Of a stretch of 64,000 nucleotides of DNA, positions 1-11,644 are shown one piece after another (position 1 is the stretch's first letter; the number at the start of each line of letters is the position of its first letter). Made by a program: the position numbers and the translations under genes. The stretch is taken from NCBI GenBank assembly GCA_026874595.1, contig CM049308.1, positions 18,786,001 to 18,850,000 of the forward strand. Direction: 5' to 3'. The notes under the pieces were generated by a model, which saw only the letters and a program-made list of their open reading frames with translations, was not told where the DNA came from and ran no database searches. The stretch is from Sipunculus nudus. Its lineage: Eukaryota > Annelida > Sipuncula > Golfingiida > Sipunculidae.

Positions 1-931
1 ATGCGTTATAAAGTAAGGTAAAAATAATAAATGAAGCAAATATAGAGAAAGCATTGACAACATCCGTTCCAAAAATATATCCAAAAGAAGGTATTTGTCA
101 GTGTAACATATTTTATATATTGATAAACTGATAGATTTATTTTGATATGTAGCAGCCGGGACGCGGGATTGTAAATATTAACATGAATGTGCGTGCTTCT
201 TTGGATAGTTTTCGTGACAAAACTGTTTCAAGAACTGTTGATGTAATTGCACGGTGACAGTGCAGCGACACTTGTTGTGGTCATTTCAACATTGTGCAAA
301 AGGATTACCTCTTTGAATTCGGGGATTAACCATCATTGCATGCTGACATAAGAAATGATGCCAATTTAATGGATCGAGAGTTATACGTTGTTCACGTTTA
401 CTGACCATGTAAGAGGGCCAATGACTGGGTCAAATGTCAGGTCAAAAATAAACCTTAAAGGAAAATAATCAGAAGCAATATTATGCCTATTCTTTCTTAC
501 TATCAGTTCAGTTTTGTTTATACTAAAGTTTCCCAGCAAAACCATCCCAACATATAGTCCCAACACCTCGCATACGCCTGTTTAATACCTTGTTGTGGCT
601 CTACGTGTTGGTAAACACAGTCCAGATGTGTCTGTTAACCATCACAAGGCCGCGTGTTTCAGCCAGCCGGAACATGTATTACATTTTTGGCCAAGTCAGT
701 CATACATCTCCTGATTGACACGTTGTGGCCCGAGCGATGCACGCGCTGTGTTTATGTTGACACCTGTGATAGCGCCCGGTGGACTGTTTTTTAACACTCG
801 TTGCAGAAGTAAGAGAACGGTTTCAGGGCAATATTTGGGCAGGTATGAATTTATTTTAAAGGGAAGAAGCTTTTTTTTCGTGTTAATTTATCATGCTTTA
901 TAGATGATTAGGCCCCTTTAAATTCAACAAT
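1..931 (+). repeat. Long-spacer segment of higher-order unit 1
   Basis: No gene is seen here. The segment is a diverged copy of 29320-30100, 40670-41440 and 51480-54040. Shared landmarks are a tract with GACAGTGCAGCGACAC, a block beginning CCCAGCAAAACCATCC and a block ending TTTAAATTCAACAAT. At 51841-53500 the homologous copy is interrupted by a LINE, so this copy serves as the empty site. The short open frames on both strands are not preserved between copies with the same ends, so I read them as chance. Confidence 0.75.
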
Positions 932-1710
932 TGTTACAGGTGCTCTATTGTGTGACACGAGTGTGGCTCGTGTTGTTGTTACATTCCGTACTGGTTGAAC
1001 TCTCGTTGTCATGTGGGCCTTGAGTTTTCACGCTTGGTAGTGGGTCACGTGATTAGCCTGTTATGTGTGGAGATACACACGGCTGTGTCTTTCTGGAGAG
1101 TTCCTGAAACGCCTGTTTACTGTGGAGTAGGGTACTTTGTAGACTGTTTGAGAAGTAGAAGGTTCCCGGCTTAGGGTGTGAAGGTATATAAAGGGCTGTT
1201 TTTTATAACCAGGGGGCAGACAGCAGAGCAGATACCAGCGGACGCAGAAGCGTGTGTTAGATTCTAAAGATCTTATCAGACGAATGCGGCAATTATAGAT
1301 ATTTCAGGAACTTTCCTAGATTTTATACACCGGACTTCAGTTTACATTCCTTGTTGTTTTAAGAAATTTCCACTGGACTGTTCTTCTCCGAGAGCTTACA
1401 TTCAAAGTACTTATTTTGGTGACACTGTTGGTATTTAGGTATTGTACCATTATCTTTCTGTGTGATCGTATTGACTTGTTGCTATACCGCTGTTTCACTG
1501 TATAATTGTATTGATTTAGTGTATTGTATTGTTAGGATTGCTTTCGGAATAAATTAAAGTTATTTGTTAACAAAAAACCACTGACTTCTTTATTCATTCC
1601 CCTAGACATTTCCCGCTGCCTAGTGTTACAGAATCTGATTTTTTTTATCTCCATTACAAAATTTGTGTTCATCACGCATACGTGATCTGTTTATATTAGG
1701 TTCCGTAACA
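932..1710 (+). mobile_element. 5' LTR
   Basis: It begins TGTTACAGG and ends CCGTAACA, a TG...CA pair with a short imperfect inverted repeat. It contains a TATATAAAG box at 1185-1193 and an AATAAA signal at 1548-1553, the usual U3-R-U5 order. Bases 1645-1710 match the 3' remnant at 8281-8348. Confidence 0.85.
1185..1193 (+). promoter_or_regulatory. TATA box of the LTR promoter
   Basis: TATATAAAG sits about 250 bases into the LTR and about 360 bases before AATAAA, a normal place for the U3 promoter of an LTR element. Confidence 0.6.
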
Positions 1711-1715
1711 TAAAA

Positions 1716-1733
1716 TTTGGGGCTCGTCCGGGA
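1716..1733 (+). other. Primer-binding site, tRNA-Pro-like
   Basis: TTGGGGCTCGTCCGGGAT starts six bases after the 5' LTR. Apart from one missing G it is the primer-binding site known from elements primed by proline tRNA. This fixes the LTR end at 1710. Confidence 0.75.
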
Positions 1734-1899
1734 TGCTTAATAGTTTTCAAATTTATTAGGCCTTTACCTGTACATATTGTTTTATCATCCAATGTTTACA
1801 AGATTACATATTGTTTACAGTACATTGGTTACAAGTTGTTGCGTTTGGGACAACACTTAGGGCTAAGTGTGAAAAAAGCCTGATATCATTGCTAAAATC

Positions 1900-2581
1900 A
1901 TGCAAGATCTTATCAGCAAAGGTTTAATTGAAGAGACTGAAGTTGAAACATAAAAATGACAGCCTTGCTATGCAATTAGAATTGAAAAAGTTGGAAATGC
2001 AACATGAGCTAGCATTAAAACAGTTAGAATTAGAAAAAGAGAGAGAAGAACGGTTAGAAAGAGAAAGACTAGAAAAAGATATAGAAAGAGAACGACTAGA
2101 AAAAGAAATTGAGTTAAAACGACTGAAGTTAGAAAGACTTAAAGTAGAACGTAGTCTAAGTGCTGCCCCAACTCAAAGTTTTGATGTTACTAAACACATT
2201 AGACTTGCCCACCTTTTCAAGAAAAAGAGGTTGATAAATATTTCTTACATTTGAGAAGGTAGCTGAAAATTTAAATGGCCTAACGAAAATTGGACTATGC
2301 TGTTACAAAGTGTATTGACTGGCAAGGCCAGAGAAATTTATACAGAGCTTTCAGTAGAAGTTGCTGCTGACTATGACCTGGTAAAACGGTTTATCCTTAA
2401 AGGTTATGAGTTAGTTCCAGAGGCTTACCGCCAGATATTCAGAAATAGGGAAAAGCGCAAAGAACAGACCTACGTAGAATTTGCTAGGACAAAAGAACAG
2501 AGTTATTTGAGCCATTCATACATGATGGTTTTGTATCACTTTCGAGTGATTTTTCAGATTCTACCCCTATTAGAATTTTGA
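1900..2581 (+). pseudogene. gag-like remnant: coiled coil plus capsid/SCAN-like segment
   Basis: The frame opens with an ATG at 1900 and is broken within 20 codons. It continues from about 1928 to 2254 as a long Glu/Lys/Arg/Leu coiled coil, then, after further frameshifts around 2200-2290, as a helical segment (about 2297-2510). That segment carries the WTMLLQSVLTGKAREIY motif and a region around YRQIFRNREK typical of SCAN/capsid-like gag regions of metazoan Gypsy elements. A stop at 2252 and shifts elsewhere make it non-functional. Gag identity rests on position and composition, so it is less sure than the integrase. Confidence 0.7.
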
Positions 2582-2796
2582 GGGACACTGGTTCAGGCCA
2601 GGCTCTCATGTTAGCAAACACTTTGTCATTTTCTAATAGGTCCTTTACTGGTGCACATGCACTTGTTGATAGTGTGTTTTCAGACAGGCACACTTTAGTT
2701 CCGCTTCACAGTATCCATTTAAAGTCAGATTTGATTTCTTGGAATATTACTGTGGGCATAAGAACTACCAATAGTGACAGAAAAGTCGTCACTTGA
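2566..2796 (+). pseudogene. Retropepsin-like protease remnant
   Basis: The stretch IRILRDTGSGQALM around 2572-2613 contains the D-T-G active-site triad of aspartic retropepsins, at 2584-2592. It is followed by hydrophobic residues as expected for the protease fold. The piece is about 70 codons, shorter than a full domain, and its upstream part is out of frame. It lies between gag and integrase remnants, the usual order. Confidence 0.6.
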
Positions 2797-2997
2797 TCAG
2801 GACACTGATTCCTAGTTTGTATCCTTCATGTGCTGTAACTAGATCTATGGCTAAGAAAAACACATGAGGATAATGGTTCAGATAATAACACTCTGGGAGT
2901 CACTAGTGACTCGTCTAATGACTCGCCCGTACAGGATGCATCATTCTCAAAGTCAGAACTTATCACGGAACAGCATAAGGACCCTGGTATTTCATGT

Positions 2998-4311
2998 TTG
3001 TTTCCCAGGGCAGTTTCTAAAGATGAGCTGTCACAGAACCCAGTTTGTTTCTATGTCAAAAATGGAGTGCTTATGCGTAAATGGCGACCACCTGATGTAT
3101 GCGCTGATGAGGAGTGGGCCATCAAACATCAAATAGTAATGCCCAAAAGCTTTCGCAGTGAAGTTCTAAGCATGGCACATGAGGCTCCTTTGTCTGGCCA
3201 TTTAGGTATAAATAAAACTTATCAGAAAGTTTGTACACACTTCTATTAGCCTAACCTCAGGAAAGATGTTGTACAATATTGTTAATCATGCCATACATGC
3301 CAGATGGTATGCAAGCCCAATCAGAATCCTCCTAAGGCCCCACTTAGGCCTTTTCCTGCTTTCGAGGAACCATTTAGTAGAAATATTGTTGATTTTGTTG
3401 GACCACTGCACCAAACAAAATCTGGACATGGAAACTTGCTGACAATTATGTGCGCATCTACTAGGTTCCCTGAGGCAATACCATTGCGCAAAAGTAATGC
3501 CAAAAGTGTTGTCAAAGCTCTTACCAAGTTGTTAACAACTTTTGGATTACCAAAAAACCGTCCAGTCTGACCAAGGGTCTAATTTTATGTCTGGAATTAC
3601 AACAAGTTATGCTTGAGCTAGGTATAAAACAGTACAGCTCTTCGCCATACCATCCTGAGAGTCAGGGCGCCCTCGAGCGTTTTCACCAGACATTGAAAAA
3701 CATGATCAGAACTTATTGCTATGACACACAGAAAGACTGGGATGAAGGAATTCACCTATTGCTGTTTGCTGTCAGAGAATTCTTTCAAGAGTTTTTGGGT
3801 TTCAGTCCCTTTGAACTGGTTTTTGGACACTCCGTTCGCGGACCACTGAAACTGCTTAAAGAAAAACTCTTGTGTGAAAATCCTGATTCTCTTAGTTTAC
3901 GGCAGTATGTCTCAGACTTTCGCACTAAACTACACATTGCTTGGGGAGATTGCAAAGTCAAATCTAAAATCTGAACAAAGTAAAATGAAAACAAAGTATG
4001 ACAAGCACACTGTAAGTGGGACGTTTGAGCCTGGTGAAAAGGTCCTTGCCTTACTTCCAATCCCTTGCAGACCTCTGCAAGCTAGGTATTTTGGTCCTTG
4101 TATTGTTGACAAGAAAGTCAGTGATTTAAATTACATACTGTTGACACCAGATAGGCGTAAGAAGAAACAACTGTGCCATGTTAACATGTTGAAACCATAT
4201 TATGACAGAAATAGCACATCAGATGTTGCACAAAATGTTACTGCTGTAAATTGTGTAAAAACTTACCCTGACCCAGTTAAAGTAGATATACTGATTGTAA
4301 GTGTGTTGTAG
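2998..4311 (+). pseudogene. Integrase remnant (zinc finger, DDE core, GPY/F-like C-terminus)
   Basis: Three overlapping open pieces give the domain order of a Gypsy integrase. First is the HHCC zinc finger: histidines in AHEAPLSGHLG near 3176-3210 and a CHTC pair near 3289-3302. Then comes the catalytic core, with the first Asp in NIVDFVGPL (about 3390), the second in a QSDQGSNF stretch (about 3564-3590) and the Glu in YHPESQGALERFH (about 3650-3690). Last is a C-terminal YFGPCIVDKK segment (about 4090-4120) of GPY/F type followed by HVNMLKPYY. In-frame stops near 3247 and 3282 and frameshifts near 3565 and 3960 disable it. Confidence 0.88.
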
Positions 4312-4387
4312 ACATTCAGTTTGGTACAGTACCGTTAAAAACTCAGACGTGCTTAAAAACCTGGATACCAAACTGTCTCTGATTTTT

Positions 4388-7300
4388 TAGCTAAGCTGAC
4401 TGAAAGTCATCTGAGCTATAGGGATCACCTTTTGTCCGTCGTCCGTCCGGCCGTCCGGGCGTCTGTCCGTTAACAGGGCACAAATCGTAACCGCTAGAAC
4501 TGGAATCTTCTTACTTGACATCCTGGGAGGTCCATGAAAAATCTCCTTGGAAACCAGAAATTAGGTCTCTGTTACCCATATCCTTCGAGCTATGGGGCCC
4601 CAAAGTACCCCCCAGAAAAGTCCAAAATTTCATACAAAAACTTCAATATCTCATTAACTACTTGACTGATGGTCATGATTTGTGGCATAACTATTGATCA
4701 TGAGATGTGTCATCACTTCCTGCAGACTGGTGGTGCCACCTTTATTGTTCGATTTTTTACGATTTTTTCCTCTATTTTTGAGACCTTTAAGGATGCTGTC
4801 ATCTGTTAGCATGGCACAAATCGTAACGACTGGACCTAGAATCTTCATTCTTGACACACTGAGAGGTCCATGAAAAATATCCTTGGAAACCAGAAATTAG
4901 GTCTCTGTTAACCATATACTTCGAGCTATGGGGCCCCAAAGTACCCCCCCCCCCAGAGTAGTCAAAAATTTCATACAAAAACTTCAATATCTCAATAACT
5001 ACATCACTGATGGTCATGATTTTTGGCATACATATTGATTATGAGATGTTCCATCAGTTCCTGCAGACTTGTGGCGCCACCTGTATTGTTTGATTTTTTA
5101 CGATTTTTCCCCTATTTTTGAGACCTTTAAGGATGCTGTCATCTGTTAACATGGCACAAATCATAACGACTGGACCTAGAATCTTCATTCTCGACACACT
5201 GAGAGACCTATGAAAAGCCTCCATGGAAACCAAAATTAGGTCTCTGTTACCCATATTCTTCGAGCTATGGAGCCCTAAAGTACCCCCAAGAAAAGTAAAA
5301 AATTTCATACAAAAACTTCAATATCTCATTAACTACTTGAATGATGGTCATGATTTGTGGCATAACTATTGATCATGAGATGTGTCATCTGTTCCTGCTG
5401 ACTGGCGGCGCCACCTGTATCGTTCGATTTTTTACGATTTTTTCCTCTTTTTTTGAGACCTTTAAGGATGCTGTCATCTGTTAGCATGGCACAAATAGTA
5501 ACGACTGGACCTAGAATCTTCATTCTCGACACACTAGAAGACCTATGAAAAGTCTCCATGGAAACCAGAAATTAGGTCTCTGTTACCCATATCCTTCGAG
5601 CTACGGGGCCCCAAAGTACCCCCCAGAGTAGTCAAAAATTTCATACAAAAACTTCAATATCTCAATAACTACATCACTGATGGTCATGATTTTTGGCATA
5701 CATATTGATTATGAGATGTTCCATCAGTTCCTGCAGACTGGTGGCGCCACTTATATTGTTTGATTTTTTTACGATTTCTTCCTCTATTTTTGAGACCTTA
5801 AAGGATGCTGTCATCTGTTAGCATGGCACAAATCGTAACGACTGGACCTAGAATCTTCATTCTCAATACACTGAGAGACCTATCAAAAGTCTCCATGGAA
5901 ACCAGAAATTAGGTCTCTGTTACCCATATCCTTTGAGCTATGGGGCCCCAAAGTACCCCCCAGAGTAGTCAAAAATTTCATACAAAAACTTCAATATCTC
6001 AATAACTACATCACTGATGGTCATGATTTGTGGCATAACTATTGATCAAGAGGTGTGCCATCAATTCCTGCAGACTGGTGGCACAACCTGTATTTGTTCG
6101 GGTTTTTTTTACGAATGTTTTATCTATTTTTGAGACCTTTAAAGATATGAACATCTGTTAACAGGGCACAAATCATAAAAACTGGACCTAGAATCTTCAT
6201 TCTTGACACATAGGGAGACCCATGAAAATTCTCCATGGAAACCTGAAATTAGGTCTCTGTTACCCATATTCTTTATGCTGTATGGCTCCAAAATACCCCC
6301 CAGAATAATGGAAAATTTGATACAAAAAGGGCAGTATCTCAATAACTACAACACTGATGGTCATGATTTTTGGCATACATATTGATCATGAGCTGTTCCA
6401 TCAGTTTCTGCAGAGAGGGTGTGCCACCTCTATTTTTTTTCAAATTTTTACGAATTTTTTTTCTCTTTTTTCGAGACCTTTGAAGATGTGGTTATCTATC
6501 AAAAGGGTACAAATTGCAACAACTGGACCTAGAAACTTCATTCTTGTCATGCAAGGAGGCCCATGAAGAGTGCCTGTGGAAACTTGGAATTAGGTCTCTG
6601 TTACCCATATCCTTCAAGCTATAGGACTCTGAAGTATCCCTCAGAATAATGGACAATTTGATACAAAAGCTGAAGTATCTGAACAACTAATACGGAGATC
6701 ATCATGATTCTTTGCATGGATATTGACCATTAAGTGTTTTTAGCTCAGCTGACTGTAAGTCATCTGAAGTATCCCTCAGAATAATGGACAATTTGATACA
6801 AAAGCTCAAGTATCTAAACAACTATTGCAGTGATCACCATGATTCTTTGCATGGATATTGATCATGGAATGTGTCATCAGTTTCTGCATTATGGTGGCGC
6901 CACCTGTATTTTTTTTATTTTTACGATTTTTTTTCTCTATTTTTGAGACCTTATAAGATGCGGTCATCTGTTAACATGGCACAAATTGTTAAAACTGAAC
7001 CTAGAATCTTCTCTCTTGACATGCTGAGAGGCCCATGAAAAGTCTCTTTAAAAACTTGAAATTAGGTCTCTGTTACCCATAACCTCTGAGCTATGGGGCT
7101 CCGAAGTACCCCCCAGAATAATGTAAAATTTGATACAAAACTCAAGTATCTGAACAATTATTATATTGATCACCATGATTCTTTGCATGGATATTGATCA
7201 TGAAATGTTTCATCAGTTTCTGCATTCTGGTGGCGCCACCTGTATTTTTTCAATTTTTTGCTCAGCTGACTGAAAGTCATCTGAGCTGTAGGGATCACCT

Positions 7301-8276
7301 TTTGTCCGTCGTCCGTCTGGCCATCCAGGCGTCTGTCTGTTAACAGGGCACAAATCGTAACCGCTAGACTGGGAATCTTCTTACTTTAAATCCTGGGAGG
7401 TCTATGGAAATTCTCCTTGTAAACCTTAAATTAGGTCACTGTGACCTATATTCTTTGAGCTATCGGGTTCTGAAGTACCCCCCAGAATAATGCAATATTT
7501 AATACAAAAGCTCAAGTATCTGAACAACTAATGCATTAATCACCATGATTCTTTGCATGGATATTGATCATGGAGTGTTTCATCAATTTCTGGAGATTGG
7601 TGGCGCCACCTATATTTTTTTTATTTTTTACAATTTTTTTTCTCTACTTTTGTGATCTTTAAACATTTGGTCATCTGTAAACAGGGCACAAATCATAATG
7701 ACTGGACCTAGAATCTTCTGTCCTCACCTCCAGGGAAGCCCATAAAAGGTCTACATGGAAACCCGAAATAAGGTCCCTGTTACCCATATCCTTCATGCTC
7801 TGGGTCCGAAGTACTCCCCAGAATAAAGATTTGGTCATCTGTTAACAGAGCACAAATTATAATGACTTGACCTAGACTCTCCTTTCTTGATATGCTGGGA
7901 GGCCCCTGAAAAGTCTCCTTGTGCACCTGAAATTACATCTCTGTTACCCATATCCTTCATCCTATGCGGCTTTGAAATACCCCCCAGAATAAACATTTGG
8001 ATTTGTTAACAGGGCACAAATCATAATAACTGGACCTAGAATTTTATTTTTTGACATGCTGGGAGACTCCTGAAAAGTCATCTTGTAAACCTTGAAAATA
8101 GGTGTCTGTTACCCATATCCTTCATGCTACAGAGCTTCATAGTACCCCAATGAATATTGGATGATTTTATACAAAAGTTTGGAAAAAGTATTTCATTCAA
8201 ATTTGACATTCAGATGATAAAATTACTTTTGTCAATGTCTTCCTGGTCAGCTGAGCGTCATGACCCCTGGGTCACT
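4388..8276 (+). repeat. Internal tandem array, about 335-341 bp monomers
   Basis: The block GGCACAAAT...ACTGGACCTAGAATCTTC...ATTAGGTCTCTGTTACCC...GGCGCCACC recurs. The GGCACAAAT landmark falls near 4477, 4813, 5153, 5488, 5825, 6165, 6506, 6978, 7347, 7685, 7849 and 8013. The first seven therefore have a 334-341 bp period, and the last ones shorten to about 164 bp. A header with TAGGGATCACCTTTTGTCC and GTCCGTCGTCCGTC motifs occurs at about 4415 and again at about 7286, so part of the array was duplicated together with its header. All short open frames inside are translations of the repeat. It sits between integrase and 3' LTR, so it travels with the LTR element. Confidence 0.88.
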
Positions 8277-8280
8277 TGCT

Positions 8281-8348
8281 TTTTATCTCCATTACAAAAT
8301 TTTTGTTCATCACGCATACGTGATCTGTATATATTATGTTCCGTAACA
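8281..8348 (+). mobile_element. 3' LTR tail
   Basis: These 68 bases repeat the last 66 of the 5' LTR with a few changes, including CACGCATACGTGATCTG and the terminal CCGTAACA. The rest of the 3' LTR is missing, so the 3' side is truncated or replaced by the tandem array. Confidence 0.8.
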
Positions 8349-8351
8349 TAA

Positions 8352-9727
8352 AGCATACGGACAGTAAATATTACTCTTTGTTGTCATTACGGTCATACTA
8401 TACGTATATTTTTTACAGGTATCTGAGCTTGTATTTGAGTATTTTTAACGAATAATCAAACAGATAATGTTTTATTTAAAGTTTATTTAAAAGGTACAGT
8501 ATCAAAGTTATAAGGGTGATAATTAAATAAATTAAAAATGTTGTAATTTTAACAGAAAATTATGTACTGTGATGATGACTGATATTATTATTATTATTAT
8601 TATTACAATTATTATTATTACTACTACTATTTTTATTATTAGCGGTATACCCACAACTTTAATATTGTTGATATATGTGACATCCGGGTTTTAGTGTGTA
8701 CGCAAATTGGCAGCCCCATGAGTGGTTTCAAGAAACTTCGAGAAATAAACCTGTCAGAGTTCGATTAAAGCGTTATGATGCAACACGAAATTAATCCGAA
8801 GATAACGCACAGAATAGGATCTGTCTACGGAGAGAGATCGGTGGCAAGAGGCAATAACGATTTTTTTAACCACGCCAAGATCCTAAAATCACAGTAGAAA
8901 TATTATTATTATTAACAGTAGCAGCAGTAGTAGTATAGTTGTAGTAGTAGTTGAAGTAGTAGGAGTAATAGTAGTAGTATTAATAGTATTTATCTTTTTT
9001 TAATTAAATCCGAAAAATTTAAATTTAAACCAGATTCCTTTCCTCCTGGGGGAAATTAATCAGATAATTTATTATTATTTGTTTAAAAAAACTTCATCAG
9101 GTATATATGATCGCAGGTATATTGGATTTAGTGGCGCAAAACTTGAAAGTTATATGAAGAATAAGTGCTGACGGGGGTACGGTGGGCCTAAACTGACTCT
9201 AATTAATATTATTTCGTATTTTACACTGTGGATATAAGGAGGTCAATGAAGTTTTGAATCACTCAAGCAGAACTATCATTAATCATCTCCATTAGTTGAC
9301 GATCAGTAATTAGAAACATCCAAAGTCTGATGTGAACTGCTCAGTAACAACTGCTCACTCTGCGGTACTCAGTACGGAGGATGCAAACTAGGGGAGAATT
9401 ACTCACTGACATTCCTCACATTGTAATTTAGTAACAGAATAACTCGGGGTCGCATCAATACTACCTGTCCTCCAAGAATTTCACTTTGTCTAATAATGAT
9501 TAAATTTTCTAAAAAAATCATGAAATTCCTGTCACTGGTATCCGCAGATTTTGGACTTATTTCAATATAAAGTTTTCTAAAGAAAAACGCGTTCTGTTGA
9601 GATCACTTTTCACCATCCATATAACTTGGAAAGAGAATCACTGGTGTCAGAGCAAAGTGATAACTAGTGTTATATCCATAATTCAGAAACGCGGCTGGTG
9701 ACATCCTGGTTTTCACGTGCACGCAAA
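8352..9727 (+). repeat. Long-spacer segment with ATT and GTA microsatellites
   Basis: This is spacer resumed after the LTR element, homologous to 43780-45010 and 54050-55390. It holds an (ATT)n tract at about 8584-8643, a short copy of the 'ATGGCAGCC' block near 8705 (here mutated to TTGGCAGCC), a GTA/AGT-rich tract at 8910-8990, and at 9330-9420 a decayed copy of the gene-proximal promoter module (GAACTGCTCAG, GGATGCAAACTAGG, CTCACTGACATTCCTCAC) with no gene after it. Confidence 0.65.
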
Positions 9728-9932
9728 ATGGCAGCCCCCATGAGCAATTTTGATGTTTATGCAAAGTCAGGGTTTGATAGGGGCACTGAAATACAAAAAA
9801 AAGTACTCCATGAACAGTCTGAAAGTAAAAATCTATCTGAAACGAGAGGTTGGTTGCTATTAGACCGGTATACTCTAAGTAGAAGCCGGACGAACGCTAT
9901 CAAGGTGACACCGCCTTATCGGCATATTACAG
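9728..9932 (+). pseudogene. Exon-like 'MAAPMSNFD' block, copy 1
   Basis: A YY1-like AAAATGGCAGCC motif contains an ATG that opens a frame of about 67 codons (M-A-A-P-M-S-N-F-D..., with LLLDRYTLSRSRTNA at about 9860-9904), ending near TTACAGG. Related blocks at 15134, 32590 and 45019 keep recognisable sequence, such as LDPYPLSRSRKNAIK, but are frameshifted. I infer a duplicated first exon or promoter-plus-start of an unknown gene. No downstream exon is seen, so I call it a pseudogene fragment. No family recognised. Confidence 0.35.
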
Positions 9933-10019
9933 GATTTTCACGTTTACAAGCTGACTGCAATAAGATTTTCCTCACTTGTGTCAACTTGTAATTAAAACTA
10001 CATTTTATACAAGTTTCTT

Positions 10020-10530
10020 TTAATTCAGTCATTCTATAGTTTCCATTTAAAGGGGCCCAATCACGTATAAAGCATTTTGAATTAACACGAAAAATTCTTC
10101 CCTTTAAAATAAATTTGTACCTGACAAAATATTGCCATGAAACTGTTTGCTTACTCTGGTAAACGGTTGTTAAAAACAATGTATCGGGCGCGATCACAGG
10201 TGTCAACATAAACGAAGCGCATGGGACCGTGTGCATCGCGGAGCCATAACACGTGTCAATCACGAGATCCCTCGACTGACTTGGCCCAAAAAATTTAATA
10301 CATGTTCCTGCTGGCTAAAACACCACGTGTTGAGGCTTATATTCGGACCTCCGGTCACGTGGCCTTGTTATTGTAAACAGTCACACGTGGACTGGGTTTA
10401 CCAACACGCAGAGCCAATACAAGGTGTTAAACGGCCGTGTGCGAGGTACTATGGCTGTGTGCTAGGATGGTTTTGTGGGAAACTTTTGTATAAAGCAAAA
10501 CTGAACTGATAGTGTGAAAGAATAGGCATA
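10020..10530 (-). repeat. Inverted copy of the 'GATCGCGCCCGGTGCA' spacer block
   Basis: Read on the minus strand, this matches the + strand blocks at about 540-930, 29740-30100, 41070-41440 and 53640-54040: GGGCCCCTTTAA-type end, TTAAAGGGAAGAA-type tract, a TGATCGCGCCCG core (about 10184-10197) and an ACACCTTGTATTGG-type start near 10420. The other copies in the window are direct, so this one was moved by inversion or transposition. The open frame on its minus strand is the same spacer translation seen elsewhere. Confidence 0.7.
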
Positions 10531-10845
10531 GTATTACTCCTGATTGTGTCCCTCTAAACTCTCAGAAAAATCTCACTTGTTTGTGTAAGCGAGGTTTTAG
10601 TATTTTCTTTTTATTTTACAAACTAATGTTCTGGGACTCTGACATATTGGGGCCTAAATATTTTAAAAGTTGAGAATGTGTGCTAAATCCCAGTACATGA
10701 AAAGTGTATTTTTAAATCCTGTTGATACAGGATACTTAATTATCTGTTTAATAAATTGTCAAAATACAAGTTATTATTTTTGGCAACCTGTTGAAGATCA
10801 AGAAAAACTGGGAGGGGGGGAGGGGCGACTAAATTTGTGTATTGT

Positions 10846-10930
10846 GGGGGCGTCACGGCGTAATGGTTAGGGCACATGGAGTTGTGACCGCAAATGTGTG
10901 GGTTCGCTTCCCGCTCTGACCGCTTGTCTG
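10846..10930 (+). mobile_element. tRNA-derived SINE-like head
   Basis: GGCGTAATGGTTAGGGC fits a Pol III A box and GTGGGTTCGCTTCCCGC forms a T-arm-like hairpin with a B box about 40 bases later. A decayed relative lies at about 55605-55665 (GGTTCGCGTCCC...GACCGCTCGTCTGC). No full tRNA cloverleaf is convincing, so this is a SINE head and not a tRNA gene. Confidence 0.5.
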
Positions 10931-11238
10931 CCTTGGACTACTCATTAACCAAATAATGTTTCATGTAAGAAAACAGTTCTAGCTCCCAGTGTATCTTTTT
11001 CTCATCAATTGTTTATCAGTCTTTTTCATATATATGCTACTCCTGTCTGTATTGTTAATTAGCCGTGTCGAAAACATTACTGACACTGTATATCATCGAC
11101 CCCTAACACAATTACCTTAAATCAAGAGGCCATAAAACCCAGTGAGGCGTGACGACGACAGCTCAGTAAGAACTGCTCACTTTACGGTGTCGAGTAACGG
11201 GGAACTGCTCATTTGTCTGTCATATAGATACGGAATGG

Positions 11239-11305
11239 ATAAAACCTGCCGCATTTTGGTTCAACTTCAGTTTTCTCGTCAGTCTCACACAAGAGTAGTA
11301 CAGAA
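11239..11305 (+). promoter_or_regulatory. Core promoter of the 11306 copy
   Basis: ATAAAA at 11239-11244 lies exactly 30 bases before the A of TCAG at 11269. A second TCAG follows 12 bases later. The gene-proximal module upstream (about 11160-11238) carries GAACTGCTCA elements. Confidence 0.55.
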
Positions 11306-11620
11306 ATGAAGTCTATCATCAGAAAGTGTCCCCGCTCACAGCTTCACAAGCTGGAAAACAAGCTCAACAGGTCATGTGACCAGATAGAGGTGATGTGTGG
11401 AAGGGTCAATGACCTTCGCAGACGTTACAAGCGAGCTCAAAACCATGAAAACAAGTGAGTGATGCGCAGCATCAAGATGCAGCTACAAGTGTACCAAGGA
11501 GTGTGGTCAGTGTACCAGCACTGTGCCAGTCAGCAAGCTGCTGCTCTGATGCTGTTGGAGCACAAGATGGCTGCTAGCCATGTAGGTGGTGAGTCCTCAC
11601 CAGCCAGGATGGAGGACTGA
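11306..11620 (+). pseudogene. 104-residue family copy 1, stop at codon 51
   Basis: The copy is full length with start, normal TGA end and 3' hairpin, but Cys51 (TGT) is TGA and Gly48 is Glu, so translation would end after the first helix (50 residues). Other differences from the consensus are L30M and L56I. It is the only copy in the first unit and lies about 0.95 kb before the CATT array, which marks it as the 'last copy' type (class iii 3' flank). The promoter and hairpin are intact, so it may still be transcribed. Confidence 0.8.
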
Positions 11621-11644
11621 TTGTCTTGGTCTTGTACCACCAAT

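Larger units (their letters stand above)
932..8348 (+). mobile_element. Degenerate Ty3/Gypsy-like LTR retrotransposon with internal tandem array
   Basis: Seen: a 5' LTR (932-1710), a primer-binding site, broken gag, protease and integrase remnants, a 3.9 kb tandem array and the last 68 bases of a 3' LTR. The outer ends are TGTTAC... and ...GTAACA. The flanks, CAACAAT on the left and GCATAC on the right, are contiguous in the duplicated spacers near 30090, 41430 and 54045, so the whole block is an insertion into the unit. There is no recognisable reverse transcriptase or RNase H: protease and integrase are only about 0.4 kb apart, so that part is deleted. No clear target-site duplication remains. 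The coding parts have several frameshifts and stops, so the copy is dead. Confidence 0.85.

Noticed and set aside
3785-4060. Minus-strand frames across the integrase remnant
   Set aside because: Antisense shadows of the integrase coding sequence.
10846-10930. Functional tRNA gene
   Set aside because: A- and B-box-like parts are present, but the acceptor and anticodon stems do not pair convincingly; SINE head preferred.
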